Of a stretch of DNA of 64,000 nt, positions 1 through 9,000 are shown in pieces. Under the pieces are notes generated by a model that was not told the origin of the DNA, made no database searches, and saw only the letters and a list, made by a program, of their open reading frames with translations. A program made the translations under genes and the position numbers. Position 1 is the stretch's first letter, and each line of letters begins with the position of its first letter. Source of the stretch: an uncultured Aquimarina sp. (GTDB taxonomy: Bacteria; Bacteroidota; Bacteroidia; Flavobacteriales; Flavobacteriaceae); contig CANNBP010000005.1 in NCBI GenBank assembly GCA_947502885.1, positions 186,001 through 250,000 on the forward strand, in the 5' to 3' direction.

Positions 1-60
1 CCGTATTGGTCAGCGGTTAGTAATCCTAATGTATTTCTTACGGCTTATAAAGTTGGATGA
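1..60 (+). CDS. C-terminal end of a protein cut by the window edge
   Basis: Frame 1 is open from the first base to a TGA at 58-60 and gives about 19 residues ending in FLTAYKVG. The composition is protein-like but the piece is far too short to recognise. It would be the 3' end of a rightward gene lying left of the window. The call rests only on an open frame and a stop, so it is tentative. Confidence 0.35.
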   Translation, partial: PYWSAVSNPNVFLTAYKVG

Positions 61-112
61 TTAAGACTTAATGGCGTATTAAAACATCATTTAGTGGCAT
101 TTATTTTAATGC

Positions 113-619
113 TTATTCAAAATCTGATCGGGATAAATGTCCTGTCTCATTTTTGACAAAATCATCCCAAAATTTCTTTTCTGCATCTTGGATGTTGTCA
201 AAAATATATTCTGACCGACCCATAATAAGCGTAAAGGTTCCACCTCCATTAATTTCGATATAAAGACCTCCCAAGTACGAATATACATAATCAGTGTTGA
301 TGTCCTCTATTTCCAAGTAATAACGTTCAACATACTCTTCTTTTGTTAGTTTTTCTCTACTATTTATAAAAAAAGTATAATCTATTTTTTGCATAATTTC
401 AGTGATATGAACATCTTTAGTTTCAATATAATTGCCTTTATCATATAGATAGATAATTGTTTTGTCAGTGTATTTTTCAATTTTAAGAAGTCTTACATTA
501 CCATCTTGATCATTGATTAACCATTTGTCAAAAGATTCACTAAAGGGCTCACCAGTAATATCTTCTATTTCTTCTATTTCCTCTAATCCTGCATTGATGA
601 TTCTATAAGCAAATAACAT
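113..619 (-). CDS. hypothetical acidic cytoplasmic protein (168 aa)
   Basis: I do not recognise this protein. It is soluble, acidic and has no signal peptide or membrane segment. A stretch around residues 12-22 is rich in Glu and Ile, and a Gly-rich turn lies near residue 120. The chosen start is the first ATG, preceded by GAAGAAGAA which could act as a purine-rich ribosome site. The same frame stays open for about 38 codons upstream and reads like protein, but that stretch has no ATG, GTG or TTG. The gene may therefore have lost its true start or be N-terminally eroded. Confidence 0.6.
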   Translation of the reverse strand: MLFAYRIINAGLEEIEEIEDITGEPFSESFDKWLINDQDGNVRLLKIEKYTDKTIIYLYDKGNYIETKDVHITEIMQKIDYTFFINSREKLTKEEYVERYYLEIEDINTDYVYSYLGGLYIEINGGGTFTLIMGRSEYIFDNIQDAEKKFWDDFVKNETGHLSRSDFE

Positions 620-707
620 TTCTTCTTCAGTTCCAGAAAATAGAGTCTTACTTTGATCAATAATATGATAGGTAGTATTTTTTGTTCCATTGGTAAAATA
701 TTTTTTA

Positions 708-715
708 CAAATATA
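708..715 (-). promoter_or_regulatory. candidate -7 box (TATATTTG) for leftward transcription
   Basis: On the minus strand the octamer is TATATTTG, a full match to the Bacteroidota -7 consensus TAnnTTTG. It lies about 90 nt upstream of the ATG at 619 and between two divergent genes. No convincing -33 box was assigned. Confidence 0.35.
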
Positions 716-753
716 AGTAACTTTATTTTGTAATTATTGGTTAGTTTTATGCT

Positions 754-996
754 ATGGCATTAAAAGCAAATAGATTTTATACGATTTCGAAAGATGGTGA
801 AGGTGTGGTGTTATGGGATACTACTTTGAAACCTTTATCTAAACAATTTAAACAGTTTGATAAAGAAGCAAGAGGATACGATTCTCTTTATGGAAATTTA
901 AAAAATTGTGACTCTTACAGGTTTACAACGAAATCAGGAGTAAAATACATTGTTCAAAGATTAGAAAGAAAAATAGATTCAATTGAAAGTAAGTAA
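754..996 (+). CDS. hypothetical small protein (80 aa)
   Basis: An 80-residue basic protein with no signal peptide or membrane helix; I do not recognise the family. It has a hydrophobic/aromatic N-terminal half (VVLWDTT) and a Lys-rich C-terminus (ERKIDSIESK). It is transcribed divergently from the 168-aa gene and stands alone before the leftward CPBP genes. ATG start at 754; no other feature suggests function. Confidence 0.55.
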   Translation: MALKANRFYTISKDGEGVVLWDTTLKPLSKQFKQFDKEARGYDSLYGNLKNCDSYRFTTKSGVKYIVQRLERKIDSIESK

Positions 997-1089
997 ATCA
1001 AAATCATTAAGTAAGTTCATAAATTTCTAACTAATCTTTTTTTATATTACTAGATTGGATAATACGAGAATCTAATTTAAAAAATTACC

Positions 1090-1803
1090 TCAATTCGATA
1101 ACTTCACTAATAGAATGGGAACCACTGCTACAAGAAAGTTATGCAAAAAGTGTAATACAATAGAATAGAGAATTCCATAATTTATTCTAATAAATGTGAA
1201 AAATAACGCTGCTAAAGAGTGAAATATAAATAGGCTCATAAAATGAGTTTCATTCCCTTGACCACTAAACAGAATATGCCAAATTGCAAATAAAAAAACT
1301 TGAATCCATATTATAAGATTAAAATTGGCATCAAAAATTTCTCTTATTTTTTCTTGATGATCAAAAAGTATTTTAAAAAGCGCTAAGTATATTATAACAG
1401 AAAGTAAGGAAAATAGAGCAATATAACCAAATAAGGGTAACAAAGATTCTGGGTATAAATAGTATACGTTTACGTTAAAAATTAAAAAAACAACACTTGT
1501 AATCAATACCGAAAATGAGATCAAAACCCATCTATAACTAAACTTGGTCAATAACCCTCGGTATTTAAGTTCTTCCATTATAGCAGCAAAAATTAAAAAT
1601 AGTATTATGCTAGTAATATTTAACTCTTTATCAACGCCAGAAGGAACAACCTTTTCTTCAAAAGGAAATATTTTTTTTAACATAATAGATACACAGAACA
1701 AGATCACCATATACCCAATAAAAAGAAAGGGTAAGTAAACTCTCGTCTTTCTATTATCTATATTACACTTATCAAATTGGTTTCTGAAAAAGCTAACAAT
1801 CAT
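1090..1803 (-). CDS. CPBP family intramembrane protease (second copy)
   Basis: A 237-aa polytopic membrane protein. All three signature motifs of the CPBP (CAAX protease and bacteriocin-processing, formerly Abi) family are visible: EExxxR as MEELKYRG near residue 77, FxxxH as FAIWH in the second half, and HxxxN as HFLHN near the C-terminus. Family members are membrane glutamic proteases; many sit in bacteriocin loci and act as immunity or maturation factors. It is the last gene of a leftward series, 59 nt after its close paralogue, and follows an RHS-type secreted protein. The protease class is well supported; an immunity role is inference from context. Confidence 0.85.
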   Translation of the reverse strand: MIVSFFRNQFDKCNIDNRKTRVYLPFLFIGYMVILFCVSIMLKKIFPFEEKVVPSGVDKELNITSIILFLIFAAIMEELKYRGLLTKFSYRWVLISFSVLITSVVFLIFNVNVYYLYPESLLPLFGYIALFSLLSVIIYLALFKILFDHQEKIREIFDANFNLIIWIQVFLFAIWHILFSGQGNETHFMSLFIFHSLAALFFTFIRINYGILYSIVLHFLHNFLVAVVPILLVKLSN

Positions 1804-1862
1804 AGTATTTTGATGTTAAGGTAGCTTTTGATGTTTTTTTTCTTACTGTCTATTTTTTTTTC

Positions 1863-2579
1863 TCAGTTTACAATTCTTAATAAAAGAACAGGAGTAACAG
1901 TTATCAAAAAATTATAAAAAAAATGAACTATTATAGAATATAATATTCCATAATTTATTCTTATAAAACTATAAAATAATGCTCCTATAGAATGAAATAT
2001 TAAAAGATTCATATAATGTGCTTCATTTCCTTGACCACTAAAAAAAATATGCCAAAAAGCAAATAAAAAAACTTGTATCCAAATAATTAAATTAAAATTG
2101 TTGTCAAATATTATTCTCATTTGTTCCTTATACTCAAATAACCATTTAAAAAGTATAAGATATATTGCAATTGTAACAAATGAAAATAGACCAATATAAC
2201 CAAATAAAGGTAACAAAGATTCTGGGTATAGGTAATAAACTTTTACATTAAAAATTATAAAAAACACACTTGTTATTAGTACTGAAAAAGAAGTTAAAAC
2301 CCATTTGTAATTGAATTTAGTAAGTAATCCTCTGTACTTAAACTCTTCCATTATGGAACCAAAAACTAAAAACAAGGTTAAGCTAGTCAAGTTAAGTTCC
2401 TTATCATTTTCTGGGATAATGATTGATTTATCTTCAAAAGGGAAAATATATTTTAGAAAAAAAGATAAAGTCAACATAAATATCATATATCCAATAAAAA
2501 GAGAGGGTATATATACCCTCGTCTTTCTATTATCAATATTAAACCTATTAAACTGTTGATTAAAAAAATTAATAATCAT
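1863..2579 (-). CDS. CPBP family intramembrane protease (first copy)
   Basis: A 238-aa membrane protein that aligns end to end with the 237-aa gene beside it, so the pair arose by tandem duplication. It keeps the motifs EExxxR (MEEFKYRG), FxxxH (FAFWH) and a C-terminal HxxxN (HFFYN). Its ATG at 2579 lies 11 nt inside the end of the RHS-type gene, so the two are translationally linked. That overlap makes it the best candidate for an immunity or processing partner of the RHS protein's variable C-terminus. This role is not proven by the sequence. Confidence 0.85.
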   Translation of the reverse strand: MIINFFNQQFNRFNIDNRKTRVYIPSLFIGYMIFMLTLSFFLKYIFPFEDKSIIIPENDKELNLTSLTLFLVFGSIMEEFKYRGLLTKFNYKWVLTSFSVLITSVFFIIFNVKVYYLYPESLLPLFGYIGLFSFVTIAIYLILFKWLFEYKEQMRIIFDNNFNLIIWIQVFLFAFWHIFFSGQGNEAHYMNLLIFHSIGALFYSFIRINYGILYSIIVHFFYNFLITVTPVLLLRIVN

Positions 2580-5500
2580 AATAATTTAATGTATATGGTA
2601 ACTTTTGATGTTTTCTTCTTACATCGGAAGGTCTTAAACCTAAATCCTTCTTAAGACTAGATTGTGTTCTCGAATTTGGAGTATCTCCAGTACCATTAGG
2701 TATTTCTTGAGAACCAAAAACCTTTGTCCATTTAACCCAATTGTTTACGAGCGTATTTGCAACGTTAAAGTAATATTCATTCCAAGGTATTTCATCTTGA
2801 TATGCCTTAAAAAGTTTTGCTAACATCTTTGTTTTATGTTGATTCCACTTCATACTATTGTTAATATGATTACCTTCTTGGATTAAACTATTTAATAATG
2901 TTACATCTTCCACCGAAAGAGGATATCCTTTTCTCACTTTATTCAAAATATTCTCAAGATGTTTTCTATTTTCTTCTTGCTTTTTTGATAAGGCATCCTG
3001 CTCTTTTTTTACCGTACTTAGTTCTAATTGTAATTCAAAAAAAGTATCTACTTTATCATCCACTTCAAACAATTTATCTCCTTTCTTATACTCTTTTCCT
3101 TCTTCTTCTTGCCCCACTATAGGTCCAACTCGACTCCCTAAATATATGTTAGGGTCACCATCAGGTTGATAGTCAAGAACAGTACCAGTTCTATCCACAA
3201 CAACTGAAGTAACTTTTTCAGGAAATAGCCCAGTAGGGTCACTAAATAATATAGGGTTATTATTTGAAAAATGATAAGGAGTGAAATCAGCAAAGCTTTC
3301 TGAATAGGCATCAATACCCATAAATCTCCCAATTGTCGGATCATAGTTTCTGAAAGGCATTTCATATAAATCTACGCCTAACCCTTCTTCGTGTTCAATA
3401 CCATTATACTTAAATTTCTGTGCAGTAGAGTTTCTTAAAGAAGATACAGAATTATTATATCCTCTATGAGATAACCCAAAAGGATAATAATTCTTTTCCT
3501 CGAGAATCTCATTTTGGGTAATACTACCACTATCATCGGCATCCTTAAACGATAATCGTATATTCCCTAAGTGATCTTTAAATTGATACACATACCTATA
3601 CCCAGAATCATCTTTCTCCACATACCCTTCTGAATGGTTAAAAAACTGTAACTCTCCATTTTGATAAATATAGTTACCTGCATATTCTGTTGTTAAAGAA
3701 CTTCCTTCTGTTACGATCTTTTTAAGTTTCACTCCAGTGGCATCGTAAATATAGTTAATATTTCCGGTATGTTCAGTATTGTTTATAGCAACCGTTGTCG
3801 GTAAATTATGGTGATTGTATGTAATGCCTGTAATTCCTTTGTTTGGATCTTTGATCATATTACCATTGGCATCATAGGTATAATTCGTATCTGCAGTGGC
3901 ACTATTCAACTTTTTAAAACCAAAAGGAGCGGTTACTTCATCTACTACACTTTGTAATTGATTGCCTGAATCATAGTTGTAAGTTAACTTATCCATCAGC
4001 CCAAAGTGAGCATTTTGAGTAGGATCAATATTCTCAACAATAGCCCCAGTTCTTTGCAAACCTAAAATGTTTCCATTTTTATCATAGGTTACTCCACTTA
4101 GGTTATACCGTCCACTGTTACTAATAGCTCCTGTAATTCTATTAAGTGCATCATAACTATAGGTATAATGTCTATTTATATGATCATTGGCTGTTTGCCA
4201 TTTGGTTTCACTTATATTACCATTAAACAAAGGGGTAGCCCCATGCTGTGGATTATTATAATTGATTTTAAAACCAAACAAATCTCCATTAGCCGTAGTG
4301 CCTTTATTGACTTGGGTTAGCCACCCTCTAATGTTATAGTCATAATCTACAGTTTGTAAACCATTTCCTGTAGTACTACCACCAACTTTTTTGTTATCTA
4401 ATTGTCCTAAAGCATTATAGGTGTTATTAACAATCAGTTCTTCACTACCATTATTAATAGTCTGTTTTTGGGTAAGTAACCTACCAGCATGATCATAGGT
4501 AAATTTGTCAATTGTTGTGATTTCTGCATTGCTGCCTTTAGTATGTTTGGTAGTAGTTTCTTTTATCTTCCCAATAAAATCTAATTTTGTACTTACCACA
4601 TCAATGGTATTCAAATACTCATTTTTACTGACAGCATAAATAAGCCTTGATTTTTGATCGTAATAAGTAACAGAGGTAATCCATGTATCGGTATCAAGTA
4701 CTTTTATTTTACTTCCTGTGGATAAAGATTTTGCTTTAGTTGAAACAGTTTCTCCATATACGGTATTGGGGTTCACAAATGTAGTCTCTGGTGTAGTACC
4801 TAAAAAGGTATAATCATCGTAGTAATTAATAGTGAGTACTTCTGCATTTTGCACATTAGGATATCCTGCATTGTCATAATACATTTTTACACCCCCAATT
4901 GTGGATTCGTTAGCACGAGCTACCCATAATTGATTGCTAAAAGTATTCACCTCGGTTTGTATGATATCTCGTTCTCTATCATCTGCAAGGATACCGGTGT
5001 ATGCAACTCTACCGAAAGCATCATATTTTGTAAAGAGCCATTGGCTCAATTGCTTTAGTAGGGCATCCTGGGTAAGTATAGGTTGATCCAGTTTATTATA
5101 AATAATAAATTCCCATCCTTTACCTGGAATTTTCTTTTCAATCAATCGGTTTCTAGGATCATATCTATATTGATAACACAGTTCTGAAAGCTCATTATCA
5201 GAAATCCCATCAGCTGTGGTTACTTTGGGAGGAATCACAAAGGTTAAGTTACCATACCCATCATAAATATAATAAGTATCATGTGGTAGGTTTTGATTGT
5301 AGGTTCTTTTAAGAAGTACCTGCCCTTCGCTATTTTTAAACTCTTCGGTAGAATGATCTTTACCAGAAATGTGGTTTTCATCATAGGTAATCGTCTTATA
5401 CAGTTGCCCTGCTCCATAATATGTATTACCTGCAGTAAGTATTGGTTTTTGAGTATTACCCTCAGCAAAAGCCACTTCAAAACGTCGTACTTCATTAGCT

Positions 5501-6060
5501 TCATTAAGGTCATAGGTAAATTCAATCTCATGACCCCTGCCAGCCTTCCATACACTACCCGGTGCAGTTTGTTGCTTTACCCGGTTAAGGGGAGATGCTT
5601 CATAGATACTCTCTGAGTATGCGTTTACCTGTGATGGATTAGTAATACCAGGAAAATCTTCCTGATACTTGTTCAGGTAATAGGCATTAATTTCCTGATT
5701 AACATCTACTGATCTATAGACTCCAGAAAATGTATCCCGCTCAAAGGGCAGGTGTTGTTTGGCTTGTCTACCCAAAGCATCATACTCCATATGAGTGATG
5801 ATATCTTTACTATTAGGAGATTGCTTAATCCCTATGTTCTGGATAGGTCTACCCAAACCATCAAAATAAGAGACCTCTTGTATGTGTCTTTGTCCTGCAG
5901 GTTCATTATCTCCTCCCACTTGATTCAATTGCTCTATAGTAACTGGTTGTTGAGGAGTGGTTGTGTGAATATAATTATTGTCTGATAAGACAGTCTGGCT
6001 AAAACCTATATTGGTCAATATCAGTGCCAGTATCAATAGACTTTTTTGTAAATACTTCAT
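2569..6060 (-). CDS. secreted RHS-repeat protein with DUF6443-like N-terminus and variable C-terminus
   Basis: A 1163-aa protein with a Sec signal peptide at residues 1-22 (ends GFSQ). The N-terminal part carries the FDGLGRPIQ / YDALGRQ block typical of Bacteroidota DUF6443 proteins. Many YD-type repeats follow (YDALNRIT, YDANGNMI, YDATGVKL). The RHS-associated core lies at roughly 825-950: DHLGNIRL, YYPFGL, YNGIEHEEGLG, RNYDPTIGRFMGIDAYSE, then SNNNPILFSDPTG. Beyond the core, about 215 residues are unrelated to RHS and include a Glu/Lys-rich coiled-coil-like stretch. This is the usual position of a toxin domain in polymorphic RHS toxins, but I cannot identify a catalytic fold. It is the middle gene of an operon: 24 nt after the 1426-aa gene and overlapping the first CPBP gene by 11 nt. 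Confidence 0.85.
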   Translation of the reverse strand: MKYLQKSLLILALILTNIGFSQTVLSDNNYIHTTTPQQPVTIEQLNQVGGDNEPAGQRHIQEVSYFDGLGRPIQNIGIKQSPNSKDIITHMEYDALGRQAKQHLPFERDTFSGVYRSVDVNQEINAYYLNKYQEDFPGITNPSQVNAYSESIYEASPLNRVKQQTAPGSVWKAGRGHEIEFTYDLNEANEVRRFEVAFAEGNTQKPILTAGNTYYGAGQLYKTITYDENHISGKDHSTEEFKNSEGQVLLKRTYNQNLPHDTYYIYDGYGNLTFVIPPKVTTADGISDNELSELCYQYRYDPRNRLIEKKIPGKGWEFIIYNKLDQPILTQDALLKQLSQWLFTKYDAFGRVAYTGILADDRERDIIQTEVNTFSNQLWVARANESTIGGVKMYYDNAGYPNVQNAEVLTINYYDDYTFLGTTPETTFVNPNTVYGETVSTKAKSLSTGSKIKVLDTDTWITSVTYYDQKSRLIYAVSKNEYLNTIDVVSTKLDFIGKIKETTTKHTKGSNAEITTIDKFTYDHAGRLLTQKQTINNGSEELIVNNTYNALGQLDNKKVGGSTTGNGLQTVDYDYNIRGWLTQVNKGTTANGDLFGFKINYNNPQHGATPLFNGNISETKWQTANDHINRHYTYSYDALNRITGAISNSGRYNLSGVTYDKNGNILGLQRTGAIVENIDPTQNAHFGLMDKLTYNYDSGNQLQSVVDEVTAPFGFKKLNSATADTNYTYDANGNMIKDPNKGITGITYNHHNLPTTVAINNTEHTGNINYIYDATGVKLKKIVTEGSSLTTEYAGNYIYQNGELQFFNHSEGYVEKDDSGYRYVYQFKDHLGNIRLSFKDADDSGSITQNEILEEKNYYPFGLSHRGYNNSVSSLRNSTAQKFKYNGIEHEEGLGVDLYEMPFRNYDPTIGRFMGIDAYSESFADFTPYHFSNNNPILFSDPTGLFPEKVTSVVVDRTGTVLDYQPDGDPNIYLGSRVGPIVGQEEEGKEYKKGDKLFEVDDKVDTFFELQLELSTVKKEQDALSKKQEENRKHLENILNKVRKGYPLSVEDVTLLNSLIQEGNHINNSMKWNQHKTKMLAKLFKAYQDEIPWNEYYFNVANTLVNNWVKWTKVFGSQEIPNGTGDTPNSRTQSSLKKDLGLRPSDVRRKHQKLPYTLNYYDY

Positions 6061-6084
6061 GATTTGATTTTGTTTTATTAATTA

Positions 6085-9000
6085 CTAGATGTCTCCTCCG
6101 GTTGGGGCTTCATCTCGACCATTCCCATCTCCTTGACCGCCACCGTTGTTTCCTTGGCCACCACCATTGTTTCCTTGACCATGAAAATAAACTTGCATAC
6201 TTTTAAAACCAGAGACATTACCCGATTTAAGATCAACAACCCTACAATAAATCGTTTGATAACTTGAGGCTGTAGCTGTATAATTATAGATAAAATAAGA
6301 TGATGATGATGATTGAGAAGAACCACCAGAAGTACTATTTACATACCAATCATAACGGTAATTACCCGAACCTCCTCTGGCTAACGTTTTAAAACCAGTA
6401 TGATCATAAGTAAGATTATCTATTGTTACCCGTCCATAGGACTTAATGGTCATTGTTCTGTCAATAGATTCTCCCGGTATCTTGATATCAATGGCTCTAA
6501 AAGTAATCTTATGCGTACCTGGGCTAAAAGCTTTTGTAAAGGTAGTTGTATTATTTCCTTGGTCTACCCCATTGACTAACCATTTATAGCTTAGAGATCC
6601 TGACCCACCTTTAGGAATTCCTCCCTCAAAGGTTATCTTTTTAGAACTAGAGAAATGTCCTTCTTCTCCATTATGATAGGGTGACTTGATATAGGATAGG
6701 GATGAAGAATACAGTCGATCGTAAACTGTAATCGTTTTACTCTTGGTAATAATACCTTGCTCATTATAGGAATCAGTCAATGTACATGATACTGTATATG
6801 TTCCTACAGTGGAAAAAGTTTTGTTAAACAATACATCTGTACTTACGTTAGCTCCATTTACTTTCCAGAGGTACGTATAATGCCCTGAACCACCACTTCT
6901 ATTGATCGAGAACTTTACTTCTGTACCCTTTATTATATGAGTATGATTGGACTTGACTTCAAGTTGTAAAGGAGGGTATACCTCTACAATGGTTCTCTCA
7001 TCTTTATAATTGTAGTTATATTTCTTTAATACTTTTCCATCTGCATCTGCAATATGATCCAATCGATTAAGTCCATCATATTGATAATAGGTGGTATATC
7101 CTTTAGGATCGGTCATACTGGTTACCCCAATTAATGGATCATAGGTATAGGTAGATACTATGGCATTGGGTAACCCATCTCTCAATTCTTTCAATGCATT
7201 TCTTAAAATCTCTTCTTTACAGGTACTTGATTTGCAATGATCATTATCTTCATTTGATTTATTTTTTAAATCTGTTACGCGACTAGCTATCTGGTTATAG
7301 GTAGCATTTTCTATTTTAGCAATTGGATATTGGTCATTATACCCCCATATATAAATTATTCTAGATCCGTCTGATTTAGAAACTTCTTTTGGGTTTCCGT
7401 CAGGATAATAACCATGATACACAAGTCTGTCTTCCAGAGTATTATTGGACGCAGCATATTCTCCTTTTAAACTTTGCACGGACTCAGGCATTACAATCCC
7501 ATTTCCCCAATCTTTATAATTGGTGCGTTGTACGGTTTCCGATAGCACAGTACCCCCCTTTTTTACAATAGTTTCTGTTTGTAGAGGAGTAGCAATACGA
7601 TGTTGTCTTTGTAAATGAGCCTCTGTTGAGAGACGTAATAACTGTATAGCACCCCACTCAGATGTTGATAATTGATCGTTCCCCAGAGAAGTTGAAGAAT
7701 TAACATCTTGTGGGTATGCGATTTTTGATAATATACTTCTTCCATCACTCGTGACAACCTCCTTACGACTTAGTTGTAAATGGTTGGGGTTGTCATAATA
7801 GTAATTTGTTGTGGTAACAATTGGGTTTTCTCCATTTTGATCAAATGTTTTAGAAACAGTTTTGTCAATATATCTCCACTGGGATTGCAAATCATATTTT
7901 ACGATATCATAAGTATCAATAGTTGCGGAAATAGAACCTGCTATAAGACCTGAATAGAGGTCTCGCTGTCTCATGTTATATGATGTTTGATTTTGATTGA
8001 GAACAGGGTTGTTCTTATAGCTATTTAATGTTGTTGTTAATACTGTAAAGTCATTTCCTGACTTTTTTATAGTATGTGTTTCTATTTCTTCACCAGTTCC
8101 AAAATTAGTGGTATAAGGAGTGCCGGCAATCGGTAAAGCATATGCTACCGGGACTATATTGGGAGAAACTCTATACTTATGAACTACTCCACCACCACTA
8201 AAATTATCCCCAAACTCTTCAATAACCGACGTATATCCAATTTGGTGACCAGCCCGACTATACATGTTGTACAGCGTAGAAGATGATAAGGTTAATTTAT
8301 CAACAATTCTATTTTCTAGTGTAAATGCACCGTCACTTACAGAATGTAGTCTATTATAAGATATAGAAGGTATTGCTTTTTCAGGAACACCACTAGAAGT
8401 TTCCAAGTTAGAAAGCTCGGCATAATGATAACTTCTTGTTTCTTGATTACCTGCGCTATCATGACTTACGATTTTTTTTATTCTTTGACCACCAATTAGG
8501 AGATTAGTAGGAATTTCTTCCGGTTTTTCAACTGCATATTGAACGCTAAAGCTTCCTCCAACGCATTCAAAAGGCACACTTAATCTAAACTGATACTTTT
8601 TTCCTTTTTGTAGATCAATATAATATTGTGATGAATTACTCTCTAATACTACAATTCCACCTGTTTCATTGAGTCTATTACCATGTTGATCAATTCTGAA
8701 AAAACCTTCACTTCCTGAAGCCGGATTAAAAACATTTGATCCTTGATTAGCAATTTTAACAGTTACCGAGGCTCTTATATGATGTGAAGGCCAACCAGAT
8801 TCCCAACATGATCCTCTTCCTGTAGATATATTAACCGGAACTCTCTCTTGAAGGTATGCTATTTCATCTGTAACTTTTGTCTCTGAATTTGCCATTTGAT
8901 CTGCGGTATTCACAAAACTAAGTGATGTAATAGCTGTTAAGGGAGTAGTTAATTTTGTTCCTAAATAGCTATGAGGCTCATAGATTAACTCATTATACCC

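Noticed and set aside
6078..6326. 82-aa frame at the 3' end of the 1426-aa gene in another frame
   Set aside because: It is a by-product of the Gly-rich repeat coding sequence read in a shifted frame.
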